Source: CAZQNF01 sp964403325
Lineage (GTDB): Bacteria; Patescibacteriota; Patescibacteriia; Magasanikbacterales; GWA2-37-8
Direction: 5' to 3'
NCBI GenBank assembly: GCA_964403325.1
Contig: CAYOFO010000065.1
Span: 1 to 5,870, forward strand
Length of the DNA: 5,870 nucleotides
In this document: piece after piece, positions 1 to 5,115 of the stretch
How the letters are laid out: each line of letters opens with the position of its first letter
Position numbering within the stretch: position 1 is the stretch's first letter
Made by a program: the position numbers and the translations under genes
The notes under the pieces: model-generated
Told to the model about the DNA's origin: nothing
Databases searched by the model: none
Seen by the model: the letters and a program-made list of their open reading frames with translations, nothing else

Positions 1-4
1 ACAA

Positions 5-32
5 ATAAAAAGCTGACGTTTATTACATCAGC
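5..32 (-). terminator. Probable intrinsic terminator, minus strand
   Basis: Read on the minus strand, GCTGATG (32-26) pairs with CGTCAGC (18-12) around a 7-nt loop. This gives a 7-bp stem with one T-G wobble, followed directly by TTTTT-A-TTT (11 to about 3). On the plus strand the wobble becomes a C-A mismatch and no T-run follows at once, so the minus orientation is favoured. It lies about 30 bases downstream of the promoter at 60-88 and is separate from the stronger terminator at 112-144. It could end a very short transcript or act as an attenuator for a gene left of the window. Confidence 0.5.
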
Positions 33-47
33 CACGATTTTTCTAGA

Positions 48-59
48 CGTTCTGGAACG
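48..59. promoter_or_regulatory. Inverted repeat near the expected start of the 60-88 promoter
   Basis: The arms CGTTC (48-52) and GAACG (55-59) are perfect inverted repeats separated by two bases. The element lies directly downstream of the -10 hexamer of the minus-strand promoter, covering the expected transcription start. A repressor could bind there, or the 5' end of the RNA could form a small hairpin. The half-sites face the opposite way from the LexA box of Gram-positive bacteria (GAAC-N4-GTTC), so I do not call it a LexA site. Its short length makes chance possible. Confidence 0.3.
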
Positions 60-88
60 AGAATACTGTACTTCCTTGTTTTTGTCAA
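60..88 (-). promoter_or_regulatory. Sigma-70-type promoter, minus strand
   Basis: On the minus strand a perfect -35 hexamer TTGACA (88-83) is followed by a 17-bp spacer and TATTCT (65-60), which matches four of six bases of the TATAAT consensus. The expected start is near 52-54. No gene start lies between it and the left edge. It therefore drives either a gene outside the window, through the terminator-like hairpin at 5-32, or a transcript of about 50 nt. It lies beyond the two-way terminator at 112-144 and so is insulated from the gene at 160-1176. Confidence 0.5.
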
Positions 89-111
89 GGCGAACCCAGG
101 AAAATAGAATA

Positions 112-144
112 AAAAAACCGCCTCATTATTTTAGGCGGTTTTTT
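112..144. terminator. Strong two-way intrinsic terminator
   Basis: CCGCCT (118-123) and AGGCGG (133-138) form a perfect GC-rich stem around a 9-nt loop. The stem is extended by A112-117 pairing with T139-144. It has a T-run on both strands and can work in both directions. On the minus strand it begins about 16 nt after the TAG stop of the 160-1176 gene, as expected for the end of the minus-strand cluster. On the plus strand it would stop any transcript entering from the left. Confidence 0.85.
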
Positions 145-159
145 GTAATTGTACCAAGT

Positions 160-1176
160 CTAAGAAATACTTTTCAACTTTGCTAACGAGGCTTGAAGTG
201 GCTCTAAGTTACCCTGTAAATTTTTTTGGTGTAAAGCAATAAAACCATTCAAATCTTCTCGTAATTTTTGCATTGCAGATCCTTGCACATCCTGCACAAC
301 CGTACCCTCTAAACTCACAAAATCTTTCATCCTATCATTTATATACACAGCCAAAGATTTATCGGATTCTGCTTTAATTTGGTCCATTCTTTCTTCAATT
401 TGGCTTTGCAAAGCAACGACTTTCTCCTTTCTATGTTGATTTTGTTCATCCAGAGCATGTCCCATTTCAGCCACCACAGCCGAAAGGGTATAATTGGCCA
501 AAAGTTTGTCTTTTAACGAAGTCAGTTTTTCAGGAGGCAAATCAACTAAATCCTGCAAACGACGCACTTTCAGTTCCAACGCTGCTCTAGCTGCTGGGTT
601 AAGGAGTTTTCCGAGAAACCCGTCAAATGCTTTATATATTTGCGTTTGAAAATCTATCGCCTGAACAACATTGGCATTTGGTTCACCGTGATAGTGATAT
701 TTTTTCGGATCAGCATCTTTACCTGGCGCAACCACTTCCTCGTCCTTTATTTCTCCGTGTTCCCATTTAACATACTCCTCATTTTCTCGCACCGCGTCAG
801 TATTCATTTTTTGATAAAGCTCGGCGCGCTTTGTCCGATCTGGTTCAAGCTGCTTAATTAAATCGTAGATAGTTAATACCTGACCTTCTTTACGCTGTGC
901 ACCCAAGGCTTTCGCTCCTGCAAAAAATTTGTCTACCCCATACTGATCAAGCAAAGTTTGCGCCCCGTCACGCATTAAATGGGCGACAGTAATAAGGTCT
1001 GCTTGCCGTTGAGCGCATTCGGCGTGTTCACGCTGCAAGTCTTGGACCTCGCGTGACAAACTTCCTTCTGCTGCAACGACATCTGCTTTATTTTCTGCGG
1101 CACGCTCTTGGCTGCGAGATCCTTGCTCAGTAGCTGGAGTAGTTGGTCTAGAATCAGTACCACGTAATGAATTCAT
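160..1176 (-). CDS. Hypothetical coiled-coil protein, 338 aa
   Basis: I do not recognise the family. The first 40 or so residues are polar and low in hydrophobics (Thr, Ser, Gln, Glu, Ala), so probably disordered. Residues 40-130 are helix-forming and charged. Residues 131-170 are very polar and include a Lys/Tyr/His-rich stretch (158-163). Residues 175-338 again look like long amphipathic helices: a heptad-like run lies at about 240-285, and the C-terminal 40 residues are Leu/Lys rich. There is no signal peptide and no membrane segment, so it should be cytoplasmic, possibly a structural or scaffold protein; that role is inferred only from the coiled-coil character. The ATG at 1174-1176 has only a weak purine stretch (GGGAAAGAG) upstream. 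The gene ends in TAG just before the strong terminator and is the last of the minus-strand cluster, 114 nt after the 134-residue gene. The region between them is AT-rich and could hold its own promoter, but I see no clear hexamer pair. Confidence 0.75.
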   Translation of the reverse strand: MNSLRGTDSRPTTPATEQGSRSQERAAENKADVVAAEGSLSREVQDLQREHAECAQRQADLITVAHLMRDGAQTLLDQYGVDKFFAGAKALGAQRKEGQVLTIYDLIKQLEPDRTKRAELYQKMNTDAVRENEEYVKWEHGEIKDEEVVAPGKDADPKKYHYHGEPNANVVQAIDFQTQIYKAFDGFLGKLLNPAARAALELKVRRLQDLVDLPPEKLTSLKDKLLANYTLSAVVAEMGHALDEQNQHRKEKVVALQSQIEERMDQIKAESDKSLAVYINDRMKDFVSLEGTVVQDVQGSAMQKLREDLNGFIALHQKNLQGNLEPLQASLAKLKSIS

Positions 1177-1290
1177 ATTTTTTTCTCTTTCCCTGCGGCA
1201 TAGACCTCAGGATGAATAAATTAATTTTAAAAACTAAGTCATCTTAACAAATTGTTTTTAAAAAAACAAATGACAGACCGCAAACATCCG

Positions 1291-1695
1291 TTAAGAACTA
1301 TTCCTTTTGGATTTTTGATCCAACTGTTCGATTTCGGCTAGTTGTTGGCAGAAAGCTTCAAGGAGAACCGGTAAATCCTTGAGGATAGCCGCTCGGTATT
1401 TAAGAATAAATACTTCCAAAATAGCCCGCACTTGGACTGATTGGCGACATTCAGGATTGACCGCATACTCTCGAGTGATTATAAAAAACTTGTTTAAGGC
1501 AAAGAAGGTAGCAGCATTAACACCTGTTTCTGAATCGATACACTTCTGTTGCAAGGCCGCTTCATCCAAACCTTCAATTAACACGCTGATTGCTTTCACC
1601 TTTTTGGCCAGCTCTGCCGCGAGGGCTGCCGGCGTTTCAATTTTGGGAAATAATTTTTCTCCCAACCGGCGAATGGATTCTTTAAAAGAACTCAT
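1291..1695 (-). CDS. Small all-helical hypothetical protein, 134 aa
   Basis: I do not recognise this protein. It begins MSSFKESIRRLGEKLFPKIE, a basic amphipathic N-terminus. Alternating Ala/Leu/Lys/Glu segments follow at about 22-52, 60-78 and 84-122, which suggests a small helical bundle. The tail (125-134) is polar and basic. There is no signal peptide. Hydrophobic residues at 64-73 and 92-118 are mixed with charged ones, so I do not call membrane segments. Cysteines at 52, 83 and 116 are not arranged as a metal site. The ATG at 1693-1695 has no Shine-Dalgarno sequence; the leader is AT-rich with a weak A/T palindrome (GAAAAT-AAAA-ATTTTC, 1705-1720). The stop is TAA. It lies 53 nt after the 126-residue gene and may be co-transcribed with it. 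The complementary strand also has a 108-codon ORF; the minus strand is preferred because it continues the gene direction and its product looks more like a protein. Confidence 0.65.
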   Translation of the reverse strand: MSSFKESIRRLGEKLFPKIETPAALAAELAKKVKAISVLIEGLDEAALQQKCIDSETGVNAATFFALNKFFIITREYAVNPECRQSVQVRAILEVFILKYRAAILKDLPVLLEAFCQQLAEIEQLDQKSKRNSS

Positions 1696-1748
1696 ACTAT
1701 TTTAGAAAATAAAAATTTTCAAAAGATCCGAACTTAAAAGGTAAAACA

Positions 1749-2129
1749 CTAGTATCGTCCAGGCGGCTTGCTATTACCCCCAAGTCCCATAAACTGTCTG
1801 CCAAAATTCTCATCTTCGGCGCTTATTTGCGCGCCACCATTCTGTCTGTCGTTTGTAGAAATTGCGGCCAAAGCATAGACTTTAAAATTATCGCCTATTT
1901 TTGTAATTACCATCCTTAATCTTTCATCATTAAAAAGTCTTATTGATTCATTTTCGTTTAGTTTTACGAGACTGTTGCCAAGCTCATCCAAATCATAGTT
2001 AGATACCATGTTACGCACACTGCAATCAACGTATACCATATCTAACACATCTTCTAACTTATAAATTTTATTTTGATCAGGAATGCATTCTCGTGCTGTT
2101 AACTCACCTCTTGGTTTTTTTGATTCCAT
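1749..2129 (-). CDS. Small acidic hypothetical protein, 126 aa
   Basis: No family recognised. The N-terminus (MESKKPRGELTARECIPDQ) is polar. Residues 22-57 (KIYKLEDVLDMVYVDC, then SNYDLDELGNSLVKL) look like helices in an ordered core. Residues 62-93 alternate hydrophobic and polar residues (RLRMVITKIGDNFKVYALAAI), suggesting two beta strands joined by a GD turn. The last 30 residues are rich in Asn, Gly, Gln and Pro and are probably flexible. There are two cysteines (15 and 36) and no signal or membrane segment. The ATG at 2127-2129 lies 17 nt after the TAA stop of the helicase gene, so the two are almost certainly on one transcript. The start has no Shine-Dalgarno sequence (AATTAAACCTT precedes it). 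The stop is TAG. The gene is visibly more AT-rich than the helicase gene. Confidence 0.65.
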   Translation of the reverse strand: MESKKPRGELTARECIPDQNKIYKLEDVLDMVYVDCSVRNMVSNYDLDELGNSLVKLNENESIRLFNDERLRMVITKIGDNFKVYALAAISTNDRQNGGAQISAEDENFGRQFMGLGGNSKPPGRY

Positions 2130-2146
2130 AAGGTTTAATTAAAAAA

Positions 2147-4165
2147 TTACAAATCATCCAAACTGCGCAAAAAACTTCCGGGTTTGATTTTGAGGGGTTT
2201 GTCTTCCGGAACGTAGGTAATGTCACTGTCGGGATCGTTGAAAATGGTGGAATTGAAAGAAAGAAGCGAATTATCGGTACATAATCCAGGTTTTATCTGA
2301 TCGAGAAAGACACTGGGTACGCAGAGCATATCGCCAAAATTGCCGCCCGCCATGGGGTAGGTTAAATAGAGTTGCTGCTTGGCGCGGGTAATAGCCACAT
2401 AAAACAACCGACGTTCTTCCTCGATTCCCTGGGGTTCCTTGAGGGCGCGCTCACTGGGGAAAGCGCCACTACAAAGATTAATAAGAAAAACAATTTTCCA
2501 CTCCAAACCTTTGGCCTGATGAATAGTCGAGAGCACAACACGGTCAGTGTGCGGAGTTTTAGGTTCGCTAACGGTATTTTTGAGGGCAAAAGATTCCTGC
2601 AAACTGGATTCGGCGAGGAAGGTGGCAAGATCGGTAAAACGCTCAGCAAAGATGGCAAGTTGTTTAATATCTTCAATCCGATCTTTACTGTCCACATGTT
2701 CACTCTCGAGATAATCTCGGTATACTGAATTTAAAAGTGCTTGAATAATACTCGCCGCAGTTTTTTCGCCAGAAATTTTATGGAAAATTTCGGTAAAATT
2801 TTTCCAGCCTTGCAATGCTTTGCCGCCCAAGATCTGTCCACCGAGGGCTGCAATATTTTGGATGGAATCGACATCACGAACCGCCGTAATAATTTTTTGC
2901 GCGGCCGCCGGACCTATCCCCTCTTCGTGCAAAAGTACGCGCAGCCAGGCGGCCGCATCGTCTTTGTTATTGATAATGCGCAGGTAACTCAAGACGTCTT
3001 TAATATGCGCGCGTTCAAAAAACCGGACACCGCCGCGGTAATCATAGTTGATTCCGGCTTTGGTAAGCTCAAGTTCGAGCATCTGCGAATGGTGGGAAGC
3101 ACGAAACAATACCGCAATCTCGCTCGCCGGGGTGCCGGCCGCTAAGGCCTCTTGGATTTTTTGTACAACGTATTGCGCTTCGCTGGTTTGGTCGAAATGT
3201 GGATGGATGACCGGGAGTTCGCCTTTGCCTAAAAACGAATGGAGTTTTTTGTGGTATTGTTTTTTGTTATTGGCAATCACGTCGTTCGCGAGTTCAAGAA
3301 TGGGGTCAACGGAGCGGTAATTGGTTTCAAGTTTAAAAATTTTGGCATTTGAGTAGCTTTCGTCAAAGTGCAAAATATTCTTAATTTCCGCAGCACGGAA
3401 TGAATAAATACTCTGCGCATCATCACCAACGGCTAAAATATTTTTGTGGATAAAAGATAGTTTTTTGAGGATGGAAGCCTGAATTTTGTTGGTATCCTGG
3501 TACTCATCGACCAAAATATAATGAAACTGCTCGGCATATTTTTGGCGCGCGTCCGGGTTATTCAGAAGTACGGAAAAATTAATGAGCAGATCGTCAAAAT
3601 CCATGGCATTGGCTTGTTTTTTGCGAACTTCGTATTCGCTCGCAACTTTTTTTATATCATCGGCCATATTCCACCACGACGGATATTTGGTCTCGAGCAC
3701 ATCATCGATAAGGATCTCGGCGTTTTTGGAAAAACTGATAATGGAAAGGAGAACTTTGGCTGAGGGAAATTTTTTCTCGGCGGTTTTGATATTTTTGAGC
3801 GACATTTTGATGATTGATTCGCTATCATCGGTGTCGAGCACACTAAAATTATTTTTATACCCTAAAAGTGGCGCGTAGATTTTGAGAACGCGATACGCCA
3901 CATGATGGAATGTCCCGGACCAAGGCAAATGCGGCAGGCCGGTGAGCGTGGCGATACGCTTGTTTATTTCGGCGGCAGCTTTGTTGGTAAAAGTAACCAA
4001 CAAAATATTATTGGGGTTAATGCCTTTTTCCAGGAGATACGTAACGCGGTACGTAATAACGCGAGTTTTACCGCTGCCCGCGCCCGCGAGCACTAAACAC
4101 GGTCCATCACCATTTTGGACAACTTGGAGCTGCTCGGGGTTAAGTTCAGCGGCGTAGTTGATCAT
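2147..4165 (-). CDS. uvrD: UvrD/PcrA-type superfamily 1A DNA helicase
   Basis: This is an ATP-driven 3'-to-5' helicase of the UvrD/PcrA/Rep family, used in nucleotide excision and mismatch repair and at stalled forks. Counting from the ATG at 4163-4165 (672 aa), the motifs appear in order: Q-motif LNPEQ (8-12), Walker A AGAGSGKT (27-34), motif Ia VTFTNKAAAE (57-66), DFDDLL (189-194), motif II VDEYQDT (219-225), motif III GDDAQSIY (247-254), motif IV LETNYRS (279-285), motif V TIHQAKGLEW (547-556) and motif VI EERRLFYVAITRAK (583-596). All catalytic residues are present, so it should be active. It is a little shorter than typical UvrD/PcrA (about 720-740 aa), mainly in the tail after motif VI; the tail keeps a PSVFLDQI segment and ends FLRSLDDL. 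A TTG codon at 4184-4186 would add seven residues and overlap the upstream gene by 17 nt. I prefer the ATG, which starts 4 nt after that gene's TAA and has a weak AAGAG nine bases upstream. UvrD, PcrA and Rep cannot be told apart here. Confidence 0.96.
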   Translation of the reverse strand: MINYAAELNPEQLQVVQNGDGPCLVLAGAGSGKTRVITYRVTYLLEKGINPNNILLVTFTNKAAAEINKRIATLTGLPHLPWSGTFHHVAYRVLKIYAPLLGYKNNFSVLDTDDSESIIKMSLKNIKTAEKKFPSAKVLLSIISFSKNAEILIDDVLETKYPSWWNMADDIKKVASEYEVRKKQANAMDFDDLLINFSVLLNNPDARQKYAEQFHYILVDEYQDTNKIQASILKKLSFIHKNILAVGDDAQSIYSFRAAEIKNILHFDESYSNAKIFKLETNYRSVDPILELANDVIANNKKQYHKKLHSFLGKGELPVIHPHFDQTSEAQYVVQKIQEALAAGTPASEIAVLFRASHHSQMLELELTKAGINYDYRGGVRFFERAHIKDVLSYLRIINNKDDAAAWLRVLLHEEGIGPAAAQKIITAVRDVDSIQNIAALGGQILGGKALQGWKNFTEIFHKISGEKTAASIIQALLNSVYRDYLESEHVDSKDRIEDIKQLAIFAERFTDLATFLAESSLQESFALKNTVSEPKTPHTDRVVLSTIHQAKGLEWKIVFLINLCSGAFPSERALKEPQGIEEERRLFYVAITRAKQQLYLTYPMAGGNFGDMLCVPSVFLDQIKPGLCTDNSLLSFNSTIFNDPDSDITYVPEDKPLKIKPGSFLRSLDDL

Positions 4166-4169
4166 ATAT

Positions 4170-4853
4170 TTATGCTCTTGCGTCAAACCAGAACCATACT
4201 TTCTCCATATCTCTTTTTAGATTGTTTAAATCAATATTAAAAGTCGCTGCGGGATTGGTGGGAACGATTTCTGTTTCTCTTTCTTTCTTACGACGGTGAG
4301 GTCGAGCCTCGCTTCTTTGTTCTAAAACAAACAAGCAATACCGAGCGTCATCATTATTTCCGTTTTTTAAAATTTTTAATACCAACCCATGACTTTTAAG
4401 CACCCCGCCATACCTTTCTTCTATTTGCTCAAGAACTACCGTTGGACTGAGCTCCACTGTTGAAGTATCCACCGAAATCTCGGTACGAAAAAACTTATCA
4501 CACCCTTTTTCGGTGAGAAATATTTGTCTGGATCCGTCAGAAATCTTCTCTACTTCCACCAAACCATTATATACAGCATTTTCAAGAGCCGCAAAATCAA
4601 AAATGGTGCCATCAGGATTTAAAAAATCGTTAAATAGTTGTTTGGTCACTCCATCAACTGTAACTTCACTTCTTTTAAAGGCAAACCTTCTTGGTGGCTG
4701 AGCTTTTACTTCTACGATTGCCCCCTTATCTAAAGAATTTTGACCACCCGGATCTCCAGAAAAACCATCCCATTGTCCTTCATTATAATCTCCGCCACCT
4801 CTCTCATCTTCCATACAAAATACTTTAATAAATAATTTTTCACATACTACCAT
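4170..4853 (-). CDS. Hypothetical protein with winged-helix-like segment, 227 aa
   Basis: No family recognised. Residues 14-45 are Gly/Asp/Glu-rich and probably disordered. Residues 60-125 contain the best clue: LENAVYNGLVEVEKISDGSR followed by IFLTEKG has the layout of the last helix and wing of winged-helix DNA-binding domains (MarR/PadR-like 'GLV...DGR...LTEKG'). I see this by eye only, and the helix-turn-helix before it is not obvious. Residues 130-180 look like a mixed alpha/beta domain. A basic patch (RPHRRKKER, 184-192) comes before the C-terminus, which ends with aromatics (VWFWFDARA). It is the first gene of the minus-strand cluster and ends 4 nt before the helicase ATG, so the two may be translationally coupled. 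The start is uncertain: the ATG at 4851-4853 gives 227 residues, but the ATG at 4812-4814 (214 residues, MEDERGGG...) is about equally likely, because the first 13 codons are AT-rich and look like leader. Neither start has a Shine-Dalgarno sequence. Confidence 0.7.
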   Translation of the reverse strand: MVVCEKLFIKVFCMEDERGGGDYNEGQWDGFSGDPGGQNSLDKGAIVEVKAQPPRRFAFKRSEVTVDGVTKQLFNDFLNPDGTIFDFAALENAVYNGLVEVEKISDGSRQIFLTEKGCDKFFRTEISVDTSTVELSPTVVLEQIEERYGGVLKSHGLVLKILKNGNNDDARYCLFVLEQRSEARPHRRKKERETEIVPTNPAATFNIDLNNLKRDMEKVWFWFDARA

Positions 4854-4876
4854 ATCTTGTACAAAGAGACCACACT

Positions 4877-4893
4877 ACTTCTGTGACAGAAGT
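4877..4893. promoter_or_regulatory. Perfect 7-bp inverted repeat upstream of the minus-strand cluster
   Basis: ACTTCTG (4877-4883) and CAGAAGT (4887-4893) are perfect inverted repeats around TGA. No T-run follows on either strand, so it is not an intrinsic terminator. It lies 24-40 bp upstream of the 4853 start, where an operator or a leader hairpin would be expected. A second short palindrome, TTGTACAA (4857-4864), lies between it and the start. I could not find a convincing -35/-10 pair for the cluster in this region. It overlaps the REP-like stretch described next. Confidence 0.4.
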
Positions 4894-4911
4894 GAGCATA
4901 GCCGAAGCAAC
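4884..4911 (+). repeat. Possible diverged REP-like intergenic repeat
   Basis: The stretch starts with TGACA and continues with GTGAGC (4892-4897), AGCCGAAGCAA (4900-4910). It resembles the TGACATTGCGAGC...GCGAAGCAAT palindromic intergenic repeats that I know from several bacterial genomes. Its base composition is clearly more GC-rich than the surrounding AT-rich spacer. The left arm has changed (AGAAG instead of ATTGC), so the original hairpin is lost and only one arm is intact. The resemblance is by eye and could be coincidence. Confidence 0.25.
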
Positions 4912-5072
4912 AAAAATTGATTGTTTTTAGGAAGTTTGGGCGAGGTATTTTTATCTGTACACACCAGCAATGAGTAACTGTGGATATGAAAACGCTACTA
5001 CACCTAAAAAATCAATGTATAACTCTCAAATAACTATTCTTAAACGCTATTTTTATACCCTATAAACACAGC
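4912..5072. other. AT-rich divergent spacer with no gene
   Basis: This is the middle of the 262-bp region between the divergent minus-strand cluster and tgt. It is AT-rich, with A- and T-runs, and has no reading frame with protein-like features. I see no tRNA, riboswitch or terminator-like hairpin. The promoter for the minus-strand cluster should lie here or in the 60 bp to its left, but only weak hexamer matches can be made, for example ATAAAAAT read on the minus strand around 4950. Confidence 0.5.
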
Positions 5073-5087
5073 AATTGATTGCCAATT
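5073..5087. promoter_or_regulatory. Small inverted repeat over the tgt -35 region
   Basis: AATTG (5073-5077) and CAATT (5083-5087) are inverted repeats with a 5-base centre. They cover the proposed -35 hexamer of the tgt promoter (5079-5084), so a bound protein could block RNA polymerase. Short A/T-rich palindromes are common by chance in this composition, so support is weak. Confidence 0.2.
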
Positions 5088-5106
5088 ATTAAAAAATCTA
5101 TATACT
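5079..5106 (+). promoter_or_regulatory. tgt promoter, leaderless-type spacing
   Basis: TTGCCA (5079-5084) matches five of six -35 consensus bases. After a 16-bp spacer, TATACT (5101-5106) matches five of six -10 bases. Transcription should start around 5112-5116, but the tgt ATG is at 5116, so the 5' untranslated region would be zero to a few bases long. In agreement, the bases before the ATG (ATCTCTACT) contain no Shine-Dalgarno sequence. An alternative -35 (TTGATT, 5075-5080) would need an 18-20 bp spacer. Confidence 0.6.
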
Positions 5107-5115
5107 ATCTCTACT

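Noticed and set aside
48..59. LexA/SOS box
   Set aside because: The half-sites are in the order GTTC...GAAC with a 2-bp centre, opposite to the GAAC-N4-GTTC arrangement, and no SOS gene follows.
640..861. 73-codon plus-strand frame opposite the coiled-coil gene
   Set aside because: It would encode a very hydrophobic Phe/Ile-rich peptide of the kind produced by antisense reading of Lys/Glu-rich coding sequence, and it has no ribosome-binding site.
1252..1269. A/T-only inverted repeat TTGTTTTT...AAAAACAA as a terminator
   Set aside because: The stem has almost no G-C pairs and a 2-base loop, so it would be too unstable for intrinsic termination.
2372..3878. Several long plus-strand open frames opposite the helicase gene
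   Set aside because: They lie antisense to a gene with all helicase motifs, overlap each other, and their translations show no family features. They are by-products of the codon use on the other strand.
4166..4186. TTG start for the helicase at 4186
   Set aside because: It adds seven residues before the first conserved motif, lacks a ribosome-binding site and creates an overlap, whereas the ATG at 4165 fits the spacing after the upstream stop.
160..4853. UGA reassignment (as in Gracilibacteria or SR1)
   Set aside because: No gene has an in-frame TGA, and conserved glycines in the helicase and Tgt motifs use GGN codons. All five visible stops are TAA or TAG, so the sample cannot fully exclude it, but nothing supports it.
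4990..5049. AAACGCTA occurring twice, about 50 bp apart
   Set aside because: It is only 8 bp long in an AT-rich spacer, with no further copies or symmetry, and is likely chance.
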